From a halophilic archaeon (GTDB lineage: Archaea; Halobacteriota; Halobacteria; Halobacteriales; Haladaptataceae): a stretch of DNA of 64,000 bases. This document shows positions 1 through 9,279 of this stretch, one piece after another. A program made the translations under genes and the position numbers. The notes below the pieces were generated by a model. It was not told the origin of the DNA. It saw nothing but the letters and a program-made list of their open reading frames with translations, and made no database searches. Position 1 is the stretch's first letter. Each line of letters opens with the position of its first letter. The stretch is from contig QNGA01000003.1 of NCBI GenBank assembly GCA_003298465.1, positions 248,001 to 312,000 on the forward strand, given 5' to 3'.

Positions 1-2
1 TG

Positions 3-305
3 GAGGCGTGTCTCGACGACGTCGAGACCATCCGCGAACTGACGCCGACGACGCTGCTGTACCCCCACTTCGGGCCGCGACCGTACTCCGACGCGGCGAT
101 GGACGAGTACGAGGACGTCCTGTCGTCGTGGGTCGAGGCGGTCGCGGAGAAGCGGGCCGAACTCGGCGACGACGAGGCGGTAGTCGACCACTTCGTCGCG
201 GAACAGGAGATGTCCGACGTCTGGGGGGCGACGAAGGCGGAGGCGGAGACGGCGATGAACGTCCGCGGCGTTCTTCGCTACCTCGACGTGCGCGACGAGG
301 AGTGA
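3..305 (+). CDS. MBL-fold metallo-hydrolase, C-terminal part
   Basis: Only the last 100 residues are in the window; the gene starts upstream of base 1. The segment 'TTLLYPHFGPRP' near the left edge resembles the Tyr-Pro-x-His region of metallo-beta-lactamase-fold hydrolases. It is followed by the helical tail (about residues 30-100 of the visible part) that many haloarchaeal MBL proteins carry. The metal-binding HxHxDH motif would lie outside the window, so substrate and activity cannot be judged. It reads in the same direction as the acyl-CoA synthetase gene about 100 bases downstream. The family call is an inference from a short stretch. Confidence 0.6.
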   Translation, partial: EACLDDVETIRELTPTTLLYPHFGPRPYSDAAMDEYEDVLSSWVEAVAEKRAELGDDEAVVDHFVAEQEMSDVWGATKAEAETAMNVRGVLRYLDVRDEE

Positions 306-410
306 GCCGGCGGCCCGAGGACCGACGGCGGACACGCCGGGACACAACGAGACCAAACTGCCCGGGAGTTCTACACCAGCTTAATGGCGGGTGACTCTGA
401 ACGGGTTGGT

Positions 411-2399
411 ATGGAGTGGCGAGACGCCGAGGCGGAGTACACGGACCCGGTCATCGACCGGACCACGCTCCCCCGGATGTTCGAGGAGAGCGCGGCGCGA
501 CACGAGAACCGACCCGCCCAGCAGTACAAGGGCGGCGTCTACGACCGTTCGCTCACCGACACCGCGCTCCCGGCGGCCCCGGCCGGCGAGTTTCGCGCGC
601 TGTCGTACGCCGAGATGCGCGACGTCGTCCGGAACCTCGCCGCCGGCTTCCGGGACCTCGGCGTCGCGCCCGACGACCGCGTCGGCATCTTCGCGGACAC
701 CCGGATGGAGTGGGCCCAGTGCGACTTCGGCTTGCTCGCCGCCGGCGCGGTCGTCACGACCGTCTACCGGAGTTCGTCGGTCTCGCAGGTCGAGTACCTG
801 CTCGACGACCCCGGCGCGTCCGGCGTCGTCGTCGAGAACGCGGAACTGCTCGACCGCGTCGACGCCGCCGACCTCGACCTGTCGTTCGTCGTCGTGATGG
901 ACCGCCTCCCGGCGGACCACGACGCTCGCGACCGCGACGACGTCTACAGCCTCGCGGCGGTCCACGACCGCGGCGCCGAGGCCTTCGACCGCGAGACCTA
1001 CGAGTCCTGGCTCGACGACCGCGACCTCGGAGACCTCGCCACGCTCATCTACACCAGCGGCACGACCGGCCAACCGAAGGGGGTCCGGCTCTCGCACTGG
1101 AACTTCCGGTCGAACGTCAACCAGTGTCGCAGGCGGTTCGGCCCGCGTCCGGACAAGGACGTGCCGGTCATCGACGAGACGTCGAGCACCGTCTCGTTCC
1201 TGCCGCTGGCGCACGTCTTCGAGCGGATGGCCGGCCACTTCCTGATGTTCGCCAGCGGCGCGACCGTCGCGTACGCCGAGAGTCCGGACACGCTCCGGGA
1301 CGACTTCCAGGCCGTCCGGCCGACGACCGGCACGAGCGTCCCGCGCGTCTACGAGCGCATCTACGACGCCATCCGGTCGCAGGCCGAGGAGACCGAACTC
1401 AAGCGTCGCATCTTCGACTGGGCGACGGACGTGGGCCGGACGTACCACGAGACGGCGGACCCGGGACTCACCCTGCGCGCGAAGAAGGCGCTCGCGGACA
1501 GACTCGTCTTCGACAAGGTGAAAGAGGGGCTGGGCGGTAACGTCGACTTCCTCATCAGCGGTGGCGGCAGCCTCTCGGCCGACCTCTGTGGACTCTACCA
1601 CGGGATGGGGCTGCCCATCCTGGAGGGGTACGGCCTCACCGAGACCGCACCGGTCATCGCCGTCAACCCGCCCGAGGAGCCGAAGATAGGCACCATCGGC
1701 CCGCCCGTCGTCGACGAGCAGGTGACTGTCGACCCGACCGTGGTCGGCGAGGCGTTCGACGACGCCGACGGCGAGGTGGGCGAACTGCTCGTGAAGGGTC
1801 CGAACGTCACGGACGGCTACTGGAACCGGCCCGAGGCGACCGAGGACGCGTTCACCGAGGACGTTCCCGCGAGCGACGCGAACGGGAAGTTGAAAGCGGA
1901 CGGCGCTTCCGGGAAGTGGTTCAGGACGGGCGACATCGTCGAGATTCGCCCCGACGGCTACCTCGAGTTCCGCGAGCGCGCGAAGGGCATCCTCGTGCTA
2001 TCGACGGGCAAGAACGTCGCGCCCGGACCTATCGAGGACGCGTTCGCCGCCAGCGACGTCGTCGACCAGTGCATGGTGACGGGCGACGGACAGAAGTTCG
2101 TCAGCGCCATCATCGTCCCGAACTTCGAGGAGGTGCGCAAGCGCGCGACCCAAGAGGGCGTCGACCTTCCCGAGAGCCGCGAGGCGCTCGCCCGGGACGA
2201 CCGCGTGTACGAGTGGGTCGAGGAGGAGGTCGACCGCGTCAACGAGCAGTTCGAGTCCTACGAGCGGATAAAGCGGTTCCGGCTCGTCCCCGAGGAGTTC
2301 ACCGAGGAGAACGACCTGCTCACGCCGACGATGAAGAAGAAGCGCCGGAACATCCTCGACCGGTTCGCCGACCGCATCGACGAGATCTACGCCGAGTAG
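411..2399 (+). CDS. long-chain fatty acid--CoA ligase (AMP-forming)
   Basis: An AMP-binding (ANL superfamily) enzyme of about 660 residues that should activate fatty acids to acyl-CoA with ATP in the cytoplasm. The P-loop-like A3 motif 'YTSGTTGQPKG' lies near residue 215, 'GYGLTETAPV' near residue 410, and the hinge motif 'WFRTGDIVEI' near residue 500. Length and the lid/linker insertions fit the long-chain FadD15-like group. The reading frame is open back to an ATG at 384. I prefer the ATG at 411 because the only TATA-like bases (about 377-383) sit about 28 bases before it, as for a leaderless transcript; 384 remains possible. It stands alone between the MBL gene and the NfeD/SPFH pair. Confidence 0.9.
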   Translation: MEWRDAEAEYTDPVIDRTTLPRMFEESAARHENRPAQQYKGGVYDRSLTDTALPAAPAGEFRALSYAEMRDVVRNLAAGFRDLGVAPDDRVGIFADTRMEWAQCDFGLLAAGAVVTTVYRSSSVSQVEYLLDDPGASGVVVENAELLDRVDAADLDLSFVVVMDRLPADHDARDRDDVYSLAAVHDRGAEAFDRETYESWLDDRDLGDLATLIYTSGTTGQPKGVRLSHWNFRSNVNQCRRRFGPRPDKDVPVIDETSSTVSFLPLAHVFERMAGHFLMFASGATVAYAESPDTLRDDFQAVRPTTGTSVPRVYERIYDAIRSQAEETELKRRIFDWATDVGRTYHETADPGLTLRAKKALADRLVFDKVKEGLGGNVDFLISGGGSLSADLCGLYHGMGLPILEGYGLTETAPVIAVNPPEEPKIGTIGPPVVDEQVTVDPTVVGEAFDDADGEVGELLVKGPNVTDGYWNRPEATEDAFTEDVPASDANGKLKADGASGKWFRTGDIVEIRPDGYLEFRERAKGILVLSTGKNVAPGPIEDAFAASDVVDQCMVTGDGQKFVSAIIVPNFEEVRKRATQEGVDLPESREALARDDRVYEWVEEEVDRVNEQFESYERIKRFRLVPEEFTEENDLLTPTMKKKRRNILDRFADRIDEIYAE

Positions 2400-2546
2400 T
2401 CGGGACGGCTCCCGGCGGCCGGCGCTCTTGCGGTCGGTCGAACGACGCCCTCGCGACCGGTCACGGGCGCGTCTCGGTGACGGCGTTCACGTCGAGTGGC
2501 CGAAGTCTCCACAAACTCTTAACGTTCACGACGCTAACGTCCGACC

Positions 2547-3173
2547 ATGGCATCGCCGCTCGATTCGCTTCCGCTCTTGCTCGTCATCGCCGGGGCGGGA
2601 GTGGCGCTCGCGGAGGCGCTCATTCCCGGCGCACACTTCATCGTTCTCGGCGTCGCGCTCTTGCTCGCCGGTCTCGTCGCGCTCCTCTTCCCTCCGTTGG
2701 CCCAGCCGTTCGTCCTCGCCGCGCTGGTGCTCGGATTCGGTGCCGTCGCCTTCTACGGATACCGCGAACTCGACCTCTACGGCGGGAAGGGAACGGGCCG
2801 CACCAGCGACTCGGACTCGCTGAAGGGAGCGACCGGCACGGTCACCGAACGCGTGACGCCCTCGGAGGGGCAGGTGAAACTGGAGGCCGGCGGCTTCAAC
2901 CCGTACTACGCCGCGCGCTCGATGGACGGCGAGATACCGGACGGCACGGAGGTGATGGTCATCGACCCCGGCGGCGGCAACGTCCTCACGGTCGAACCGA
3001 TCGGACACATCGAGGACAGCATCGACCGCGAACTCGCTCGCGGTCGGGACGCCGACGAGCGCACCGGCCACGACGCCGAGGGCGACCGCGACCTCGCCCG
3101 CGGTCGGGACGCCGACGAACGCACGAGCGACGGTGGCGAGACCGACCGCGAGCGCGAAACCGAGGGCACCTGA
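2547..3173 (+). CDS. NfeD family membrane protein
   Basis: A 208-residue NfeD-like protein. Residues about 8-70 form three hydrophobic segments, and residues about 92-155 form an OB-fold-like soluble domain ('GATGTVTE', then 'GEIPDGTEVMVID'). NfeD proteins typically work with SPFH/stomatin proteins in membrane organisation, and an SPFH gene follows 102 bases downstream on the same strand. The C-terminal tail (about 158-208) is highly charged and contains two copies of LARGRDADERT about 22 residues apart, which looks like a small internal duplication. No protease domain is fused, so this is the short NfeD type. Confidence 0.85.
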   Translation: MASPLDSLPLLLVIAGAGVALAEALIPGAHFIVLGVALLLAGLVALLFPPLAQPFVLAALVLGFGAVAFYGYRELDLYGGKGTGRTSDSDSLKGATGTVTERVTPSEGQVKLEAGGFNPYYAARSMDGEIPDGTEVMVIDPGGGNVLTVEPIGHIEDSIDRELARGRDADERTGHDAEGDRDLARGRDADERTSDGGETDRERETEGT

Positions 3174-3275
3174 CTCCAGTCGCCGGCCAGAGTTCGACCG
3201 TCGCTGGAATTCTCCGGGAAACGTGGCCCCGAGAACGACAGAATACTTAACAGGTACTCGTCCTAACATTCAGGT

Positions 3276-4445
3276 ATGCTACCAGTAGCACCCTTACAGA
3301 GTGCCCCCGGCGGGGGGACGTTCACGATAATCGCGCTGCTGTTCCTGGTCCTCGCCATCGTCACCATCTGGCAGTCCGTCGAGATCGTCGACGCGACGGA
3401 GAAGCGCGCGCTGACGGTGTTCGGCGAGTACCGGAAACTGCTGGAACCGGGTATCAACTTCGTCCCGCCGTTCGTCAGCCGCACGCACACCTTCGACATG
3501 CGGACCCAGACGCTGGACGTGCCGCGCCAGGAGGCCATCACGCGCGACAACTCGCCGGTCACCGCCGACGCCGTCGTCTACATCAAGGTGATGGACGCGA
3601 AGAAGGCGTATCTCGAGGTCGAGGATTACAAGCGCGCCGTCTCCAACCTCGCGCAGACGACGCTGCGCGCCGTGCTCGGCGACATGGAACTGGACGACAC
3701 GCTCAACAAGCGCCAGGAGATAAACGCCAAGATCCGCCGGGAACTCGACGAACCCACGGACGAGTGGGGTATCCGCGTCGAGAGCGTCGAGGTCCGGGAG
3801 GTCAACCCGAGCAAGGACGTCCAGCAGGCGATGGAGCAACAGACGTCCGCGGAGCGCAAGCGCCGCGCGATGATCCTGGAAGCGCAGGGCGAACGCCGGA
3901 GCGCCATCGAGACGGCCGAAGGTGACAAGCAGTCCAACATCATCCGCGCGCAGGGCGAGAAGCAGAGCCAGATCCTGGAGGCCCAGGGCGACGCGGTGTC
4001 GACCGTGCTCCGGGCGAAGTCCGCGGAGTCGATGGGCGAGCGTGCAGTCATCGACAAGGGGATGGAGACGCTGGAGTCCATCGGCCAGGGCGAGTCGACG
4101 ACGTTCGTCCTCCCCCAGGAACTGTCCTCGATGCTCGGCCGATACGGCAAGCACCTCACGGGCAGCGACGTCGAGACCGACGGCGACCAACTCGACAGCC
4201 TGGAGTTCGACGAGGAGACCCGCGAACTCATCGGCCTCGACAACATCGAGGAGATTCTCGGCCAGATAGACGAGGAGGCCGAGATGGACGTCGAAGCGAT
4301 GGAGCAGGAGGCACAGGCCATCAAGCAGGGCGAGGACCCCAAGAACATCAAGAGCGCCGACGAGGTCATCGAGGAGATGGACGCGGAGATGGAGGACCCC
4401 GACGAGATGGAGGTCTCCGAGGAAGAACTCGAGACCGAGAAGTAA
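3276..4445 (+). CDS. SPFH/Band 7 (stomatin-like) membrane protein
   Basis: A 389-residue protein with one hydrophobic N-terminal helix (about residues 10-32), a Band 7/SPFH domain (about 33-200, including 'EKRALTVFGEY' and 'NFVPPF') and a long charged coiled-coil region with repeated 'QGE(K/R)(Q/R)S' units (about 195-260). The tail is strongly Glu/Asp-rich. Stomatin-like proteins oligomerise on the membrane and scaffold other proteins; the NfeD gene just upstream is the usual partner, so the two probably form one unit. The acidic tail is longer than in bacterial stomatins and is probably a halophilic feature. The start is the ATG at 3276, preceded by a TATA-like 'ATACTTAAC' about 30 bases upstream. 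Confidence 0.9.
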   Translation: MLPVAPLQSAPGGGTFTIIALLFLVLAIVTIWQSVEIVDATEKRALTVFGEYRKLLEPGINFVPPFVSRTHTFDMRTQTLDVPRQEAITRDNSPVTADAVVYIKVMDAKKAYLEVEDYKRAVSNLAQTTLRAVLGDMELDDTLNKRQEINAKIRRELDEPTDEWGIRVESVEVREVNPSKDVQQAMEQQTSAERKRRAMILEAQGERRSAIETAEGDKQSNIIRAQGEKQSQILEAQGDAVSTVLRAKSAESMGERAVIDKGMETLESIGQGESTTFVLPQELSSMLGRYGKHLTGSDVETDGDQLDSLEFDEETRELIGLDNIEEILGQIDEEAEMDVEAMEQEAQAIKQGEDPKNIKSADEVIEEMDAEMEDPDEMEVSEEELETEK

Positions 4446-4487
4446 TCGCCCCGACGCCCCGGAGAACTGCCCTCCGAATCTTTTTCC

Positions 4488-5480
4488 CTACTCCCAGAGA
4501 GCGTAGAGGTCGTCGCGCGGCGGTTCCCGGAGTTCCTCGCCGTCTATCGCGAGCGCAGACTGGTCGGCGTCGACCGCGCGTCCGACGTCGGCGGCGTCGA
4601 TGCCCGCCTCGTCGAGTGCGGTCAGCGCCGTTTCGACGCGGTCCTCGGGGACCGCGGCCAGCAGCGCGCCGGAGCCGAAGATAGAGAGGGGGTCGACGCC
4701 CATCGCGTCGCAGAGCCGACGGGTCGGCTCCCGGACCGGCACCGCGTCGCGGTCGATAGCGAGGCGGAGGCCCGCCACGCTCGCCATCTCCAGCAGGCCG
4801 GACACGACGCCGCCCTCCGTCGGGTCGTGCATCGCCGTGGCGTACTCCCGGAGAACGTTCGCGTCGGGGACGACGCTGATCTCGTCGAAGAAGCGCTCGG
4901 CGCGCTCGACGTGTTCGTCGGCCACCTCGCCGAGTTCGTCGCGGAAGTCGGTCGCGAGGATGGCGGTTCCCTCGATGCCAGCGCCCTTCGTCAACACAAG
5001 GTGGTCGCCGGGGTTCACCCCGCCCGTCGGGACGAACTCGTCCGCGAGGCCCATGCAGGTCATCGAGACGGTGGGCCGCGAGAGGTCGGGTGCGTACTCG
5101 GCGTGACCGCCGACGACCGACACGCCCAGCGACTCGGCGGCGGCGTCTATCTGGCCCGTGACCGCGTCGAGGGTCTCGGGGTCGTCGTCCGGGAGGAAGA
5201 TGACGTTCGTCAGCCAGCGCGGATTCGCCCCGCAGGCGGCCACGTCGTTGCACGCCACGTCGACGGCCAGGCTTCCGAGGCGCTTGCGCGCGAGCGAGAG
5301 CGGGTCGGAGCTGACGACCAGCGTCTCGTCGCCCACCCGCAACGCGGCCGCGTCCTCGCCGTATCGCGGCCCGACCAGCACGTCGTCGTCGCTCGCGCCC
5401 GTTCGCGAGAGAACTAGCCCGAGCGCCTCGGGGTCGAGTTTGCCGATCATCTCGGTGTAGAGTTTCCGCGGCGCGAGCAT
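4488..5480 (-). CDS. AIR synthase-related protein (PurM/HypE superfamily)
   Basis: A 330-residue ATP-binding protein of the AIR synthase/HypE/ThiL fold. The N-terminal half has 'GEDAAAL' (about residue 40) and 'DVACNDVAACGANP' (about 75), the Asp-Asn/Asp metal and phosphate-binding segments of the fold. 'VVGGHAEY' (about 122) and 'DPTEGGVVSGL' (about 225) match the rest of the superfamily core. No hydrogenase or other Hyp gene is nearby and the HypE C-terminal Cys motif is absent, so it is not a canonical HypE. The ATP-dependent reaction is unknown. It is transcribed toward the SPFH gene and follows the glycosyltransferase gene on the same strand after a gap of about 30 bases. Confidence 0.8.
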   Translation of the reverse strand: MLAPRKLYTEMIGKLDPEALGLVLSRTGASDDDVLVGPRYGEDAAALRVGDETLVVSSDPLSLARKRLGSLAVDVACNDVAACGANPRWLTNVIFLPDDDPETLDAVTGQIDAAAESLGVSVVGGHAEYAPDLSRPTVSMTCMGLADEFVPTGGVNPGDHLVLTKGAGIEGTAILATDFRDELGEVADEHVERAERFFDEISVVPDANVLREYATAMHDPTEGGVVSGLLEMASVAGLRLAIDRDAVPVREPTRRLCDAMGVDPLSIFGSGALLAAVPEDRVETALTALDEAGIDAADVGRAVDADQSALAIDGEELREPPRDDLYALWE

Positions 5481-5510
5481 GTGCGTTTCGACCGAGAGTG
5501 CCGGTGGCGG

Positions 5511-6590
5511 TCAGAACAGACCGAACGAATCCCGCACGTCCCGGTAGCAGTCGAGATACCGTTCCAGCACACGCTGGTGGTCGTAGTCGGCGAACGCCTC
5601 GTTGACTTCCAGCGGTTCGAGGTCCGCCGCGGCGACGAGCGCCTCGGTGAGCTCCTGCTCGCTCGTCGTCCGGAAGGTGCGGTCCTCGTTCTCGACCAGT
5701 TCGTGCGCGCTGGAGTCGACGTGGTACTCGACGACGCCCGAGCAGCCGCAGGCCAGCGCCCGCAGCAGGTCGGTCGGGAACGCCTCCCGCCGAGCCGTCT
5801 GAACGTAGACGTGCGCCCCCTTGAACACGGGAATCCGTTTCTCGACCGGCTGACTGCCGGTGAACTCCACGCGGTCGTCGATGCGCAGGTCCCGCGTCTG
5901 GCGCTCGTACCCGTCCCGCTCCGGCCCGTCGCCGATGACGACCGCGTTCCAGTCGCGGTCCCGGAGCTCCGCCAGCGCGAGCAGCAGGCTCTCCAGGTTG
6001 GCGTCCTCGTCGAGCCGCCGCGAGTACACCACGTCTGCCCCCTCGACGACCCGGGCCTCCCGGATGGCGTCCATGTCGATGCCGTTCGGAACGACCCGCA
6101 CGTCGTCGCCGCTCGCCCCGAGTTCCCGGACGCGGGTCTTCACCGTCTCGGAGGGAGCGACTATCTCGTCGGCCGCGCGGGCGGCCATCCGAAGGCTGCG
6201 GGCGCTCGCCTCCGCGGTCTCGGCTCGCGGGGCGTCGTACCAGTCCACCACGAGCGGCGCGCGGACGAGCGCGCTCGCGGTCTTGGCCGCGAGGACGTGT
6301 TTCGGCACCGCGGCGGCGTGGACGACGTCCGGCTTCGCGCGGCGGAGCGCTCCCGGAAGCGCCATGGTGAACCGCCGCGACGGCCCCTCTTCGGGCGGCT
6401 CGGTCGTCACCGCCCGGTACGTCACGTCGTCCTGTTCGAAGGTCGCGTGGTCGCCGTCCCACCACTGCGAGCAGAGGACGACCGCGTCGTGGCCCCGTCC
6501 CGCCAGCAGCTCGGCCGTGCGACGGAGCCGCCGGGTCGCCCCGGTGCTCTCCAGCTGGGCCGTCACTTCGGCGACGAACGCGACGCGCAT
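5511..6590 (-). CDS. GT4-type glycosyltransferase
   Basis: A 359-residue glycosyltransferase with the GT-B fold of family 4. The N-terminal Rossmann half starts 'MRVAFVAEV', and the C-terminal half has 'VPNGIDMDAIREA', 'GDGPERDGYE' and an 'FPTDLLRALACGCSGV' segment matching the E/D-rich donor-sugar loop. The usual E-x7-E motif is weakly conserved here. It should transfer a nucleotide-activated sugar to an unknown acceptor, perhaps an S-layer glycan or lipid. The start at 6590 is chosen over GTG 6602 because a TATA-like 'TTTTTACTT' lies about 26 bases upstream. Confidence 0.85.
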   Translation of the reverse strand: MRVAFVAEVTAQLESTGATRRLRRTAELLAGRGHDAVVLCSQWWDGDHATFEQDDVTYRAVTTEPPEEGPSRRFTMALPGALRRAKPDVVHAAAVPKHVLAAKTASALVRAPLVVDWYDAPRAETAEASARSLRMAARAADEIVAPSETVKTRVRELGASGDDVRVVPNGIDMDAIREARVVEGADVVYSRRLDEDANLESLLLALAELRDRDWNAVVIGDGPERDGYERQTRDLRIDDRVEFTGSQPVEKRIPVFKGAHVYVQTARREAFPTDLLRALACGCSGVVEYHVDSSAHELVENEDRTFRTTSEQELTEALVAAADLEPLEVNEAFADYDHQRVLERYLDCYRDVRDSFGLF

Positions 6591-6758
6591 ACTCGCCGCC
6601 ACGAAACAGGAAAGTAAAAATCTTCTTTCACGCGCGTCGGGGGAATGGAGTCGTCCCGCCGGACGACCCTCGTCGGCCAGACGCGGGGACGACGGCGGGG
6701 ACCGACGGGGAACCGGCCATGACGGGGATTTTTACTCGCACCGTCCGTGCGAACCCGC

Positions 6759-7400
6759 ATGGACGAAGCCGAACTGGCGGCGAAGGTAGACCACACGGTC
6801 CTGGGGCCGGAGACGACCCCGGCGGACGTCGAGCGCGTCCTCGACGAGGCGAGCGAGTACGGTACGAACGCCTGCATCCCGCCGTGCTACGTCGCCGAGG
6901 GGCACGACTACGCCCCCGACGTGACGCTTGCAACGGTCGTCGGGTTCCCGCACGGCCAGCACGCGACCGTCGCGAAGCGCGAGGAGGCCGTCGCGGCCTG
7001 GGACGACGGCGCGGACGAACTCGACGTGGTGACGAACGTCGGTCGGCTGAAGGCGGGAGAGCACGACCGCGTCCGGGAGGACATCGAGGAGGTCGTGGCG
7101 GCGGTTCCGGTACCGGTGAAGGTCATCATCGAGACGGCGCTCCTGTCCGACGAGGAGAAGCGAGACGCCTGCCGGCTGGCGAAGGAGGCCGACGCGGACT
7201 TCGTGAAGACGTCGACGGGCTTCGCGGCGACCGGCGCGCGCGTCGAGGACGTGGCGCTGATGAGCGAGTACTTGCCGGTCAAGGCCAGCGGCGGCGTCGG
7301 CGACTACGAGACGGCGCGAGCGATGTTCGACGCCGGGGCCGAGCGCATCGGCGCGAGCAGCGGGACGGCCATCGTCGAGGACTTCCGGCGTCGGCGGTAG
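6759..7400 (+). CDS. deoC: deoxyribose-phosphate aldolase
   Basis: A 213-residue class I aldolase that splits 2-deoxy-D-ribose 5-phosphate into glyceraldehyde 3-phosphate and acetaldehyde in nucleoside catabolism. '[15 protein letters not shown]' holds the conserved Asp region, '[10 protein letters not shown]' the Lys-Val-Ile-Ile-Glu core, '[13 protein letters not shown]' the Schiff-base Lys, and '[13 protein letters not shown]' the second conserved Lys, so the active site is complete. The ATG at 6759 is preferred to the GTG at 6747 because a strong TATA-like 'ATTTTTAC' (6728-6735) lies about 27 bases upstream. It is monocistronic and diverges from the GT4 gene. Confidence 0.95.
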   Translation: MDEAELAAKVDHTVLGPETTPADVERVLDEASEYGTNACIPPCYVAEGHDYAPDVTLATVVGFPHGQHATVAKREEAVAAWDDGADELDVVTNVGRLKAGEHDRVREDIEEVVAAVPVPVKVIIETALLSDEEKRDACRLAKEADADFVKTSTGFAATGARVEDVALMSEYLPVKASGGVGDYETARAMFDAGAERIGASSGTAIVEDFRRRR

Positions 7401-7512
7401 CACCGACTCCCCGTGCGTCGCTCGTGACGACCGAGGCCGAATCGGTCGGTCGTCGCGGCTGGCGGCTCAGCGTCGGTCGTCGAGGTCACTACGGACGGAC
7501 CCCCGCCGACGG

Positions 7513-8268
7513 TCAGTCGTCGTCGCCGGCTTGCGGACTCGGCGCTCCCTCCTGGGCGCTGGACATCCAGCCGTCGATGTGGTTGGCGACGTAATCCTTG
7601 CCGCCCCAGCCGAAGGAGACGCCGACGCCGATGGCGACGGCCGCGGCCAGCCCCCACGCGAGCGCCTGCGCGAAGACGTACAGTATCTGGACGTCGATGC
7701 CCATCGTGTCGAGACCGACGACGATGGCGATGAAGTAGAGGAAAAAGCGCGTTCCGTCGGCGAACCACGACGTGTAGGAGGTCCCGGTCGCCGCTCGCGT
7801 GCGGGTGATGGCGTCGCCGATGAAGTCCGCGACGACGAACCCCAGGACGATGACGAGCAGCCCCGCGATGAACGCCGGCAGGTAGGAGACTGCCGTGGCG
7901 ACCCACTGCGAGAGGGTCGGAATCGCCAGCACGTTCGCGGCGGCGAGAATCGCCAGGGCGTACACGAACCACGCGCCGAGCTTGCCGAACGCGCCGGAGA
8001 CGGCGCTCTCGGTGCCCCCGAGCATCCGCCCGAGCGGCGTATCCAGCACCATCCGGTCGAGTTCGACGCGGTCGGCGACGCGACTGATGACCGAGGCGAC
8101 GACGCGTCCGACGATCCAGCCGATGAGCAGGATGACGAACGCACCGACGAGTCGCGGCAGGAGCGCCACGAACCCCTGAAGGGGCTGCTGTATCCAGGAC
8201 GGAAGGTTTCCGAGAATTCCTCCGTCTTGCTGTAGCACGATGCTTCCGATTGTGTCGTATCGAATCAT
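7513..8268 (-). CDS. TM-helix repeat mechanosensitive channel-like protein
   Basis: A 251-residue membrane protein with at least four hydrophobic segments (about residues 32-58, 90-115, 125-150 and 165-215). The pattern 'LVGAFVILLIGWIVGRVVA' followed by a charged 'RVADRVELDRM' segment and later 'FIGDAITR' matches the conserved TM-helix repeat family distantly related to MscS. The classical MscS beta-domain is absent, so gating or conductance cannot be assumed. It ends in a short acidic tail ('AGDDD'). It converges with deoC, with about 110 bases between stop codons. The protein is probably a small-conductance or accessory channel. Confidence 0.75.
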   Translation of the reverse strand: MIRYDTIGSIVLQQDGGILGNLPSWIQQPLQGFVALLPRLVGAFVILLIGWIVGRVVASVISRVADRVELDRMVLDTPLGRMLGGTESAVSGAFGKLGAWFVYALAILAAANVLAIPTLSQWVATAVSYLPAFIAGLLVIVLGFVVADFIGDAITRTRAATGTSYTSWFADGTRFFLYFIAIVVGLDTMGIDVQILYVFAQALAWGLAAAVAIGVGVSFGWGGKDYVANHIDGWMSSAQEGAPSPQAGDDD

Positions 8269-8648
8269 GGTTTCTCTCTGGCCACAGTGCGGCCGTCCGG
8301 GAAACGTTCCGCGAGCGGTTTAGTTGTTGAGTGCCTGAACTGCCGGACGAAACCGGTAACGGCTGATAACACGTAGACGACGCCGCGGTCGGCCACGACG
8401 GAGGGGGTATCGAACCCGCCGGCGGCGACCGTTCGACGACTGACCGGCGCTCCGACGTTATCTGCTCGTTTCGGCTACCCGCGGAGTCGTCGAAGGCGGA
8501 GCGAACTCGGTCGGGTCCGGCGGTCGTCGGTCACCGTCCCGGCAGGCGATTCGAGGCGAACGGGAAACCGCGCCGTTCCGCTACCGGACTGGCCTACACG
8601 TCGGATATCGGCGAAAAACCCTATCTTCTAAGATATCGTTTAACTTTT
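8269..8648. other. intergenic region with divergent promoters
   Basis: A 380-base region without a convincing ORF between two divergent genes. The right end is AT-rich for this genome: TATCTT-CT-AAGATA (8622-8635) is a short hyphenated palindrome just before a TATA-like 'GTTTAAC' (8638-8644) ahead of the GTG start at 8649. The left part should carry the promoter of the channel-like gene. Nothing else recognisable was seen. Confidence 0.4.
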
Positions 8649-9254
8649 GTGCCATCGACGGTGGTTCACGTCGCGGTGGCAGGGCTTCTCGCCACGTCGC
8701 TGCTCGCCGAACATTTCGACGGGCGCGCGGCGCTGGTGGTCATGGCCGCTGCCGCTGTGCCGGACCTGGATACGCTGGTGGGGTGGTGGGTTCCCGGGGG
8801 ACACAGGGCCGTGTTGCATACGCTCCTGTTTCCGGCGGCGCTCGGTGTACTACTGTTCGTCGACTCCGTCGGCGAGTCGCGACTTCGAGCGCGGTGGGGG
8901 GAGTACGGGACGCGAGTCGCGTGGGTGAGTCTCTGCTCGCTGCTGGTCGCCGGCATCGGTCTCGACTTCTTCTCGAACGGCGTCAACCTGCTCTATCCCG
9001 TCCACGACCAGTTCTACAGCGTCTCGGGTGAGATGGCGATATCGAGCGAAGAGGGACTCGTCCAGTCGCTGCTGGAGGCGAAGGGGTCGACCGAAACGAC
9101 TCACTACAGCACCGGTTTCGACCTCGCGCCAGGGGCGGACCCGGCGGGGGCAGAGCGCACCTTCCCGATCGTCCGGTCGGGACGGGGGCTGTTGCTCGGG
9201 GTGACCAGCATCGTCGTCGTCGGCTTCCGCGCGTGGGAGGCACGGAAGAAGTAA
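8649..9254 (+). CDS. membrane-bound metal-dependent hydrolase (YdjM-like)
   Basis: A 201-residue membrane protein of the YdjM/LexA-binding-type 'inner membrane metal-dependent hydrolase' family. The N-terminus has 'VVHVAVAGLLA' with the conserved early His, then 'AAAVPDLDTLVGWW' (Pro-Asp-Xaa-Asp) and 'GGHRAVLHTLLF', the His/Asp pattern typical of the family. Three or four hydrophobic segments are visible. The substrate is unknown; haloarchaeal genomes usually contain several paralogues. The GTG at 8649 is the only start consistent with the conserved N-terminus. A C-terminal hydrophobic stretch and 'EARKK' end the protein. Confidence 0.75.
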   Translation: MPSTVVHVAVAGLLATSLLAEHFDGRAALVVMAAAAVPDLDTLVGWWVPGGHRAVLHTLLFPAALGVLLFVDSVGESRLRARWGEYGTRVAWVSLCSLLVAGIGLDFFSNGVNLLYPVHDQFYSVSGEMAISSEEGLVQSLLEAKGSTETTHYSTGFDLAPGADPAGAERTFPIVRSGRGLLLGVTSIVVVGFRAWEARKK

Positions 9255-9279
9255 CACCGCCCCCTGCGAACGTGGCCGT

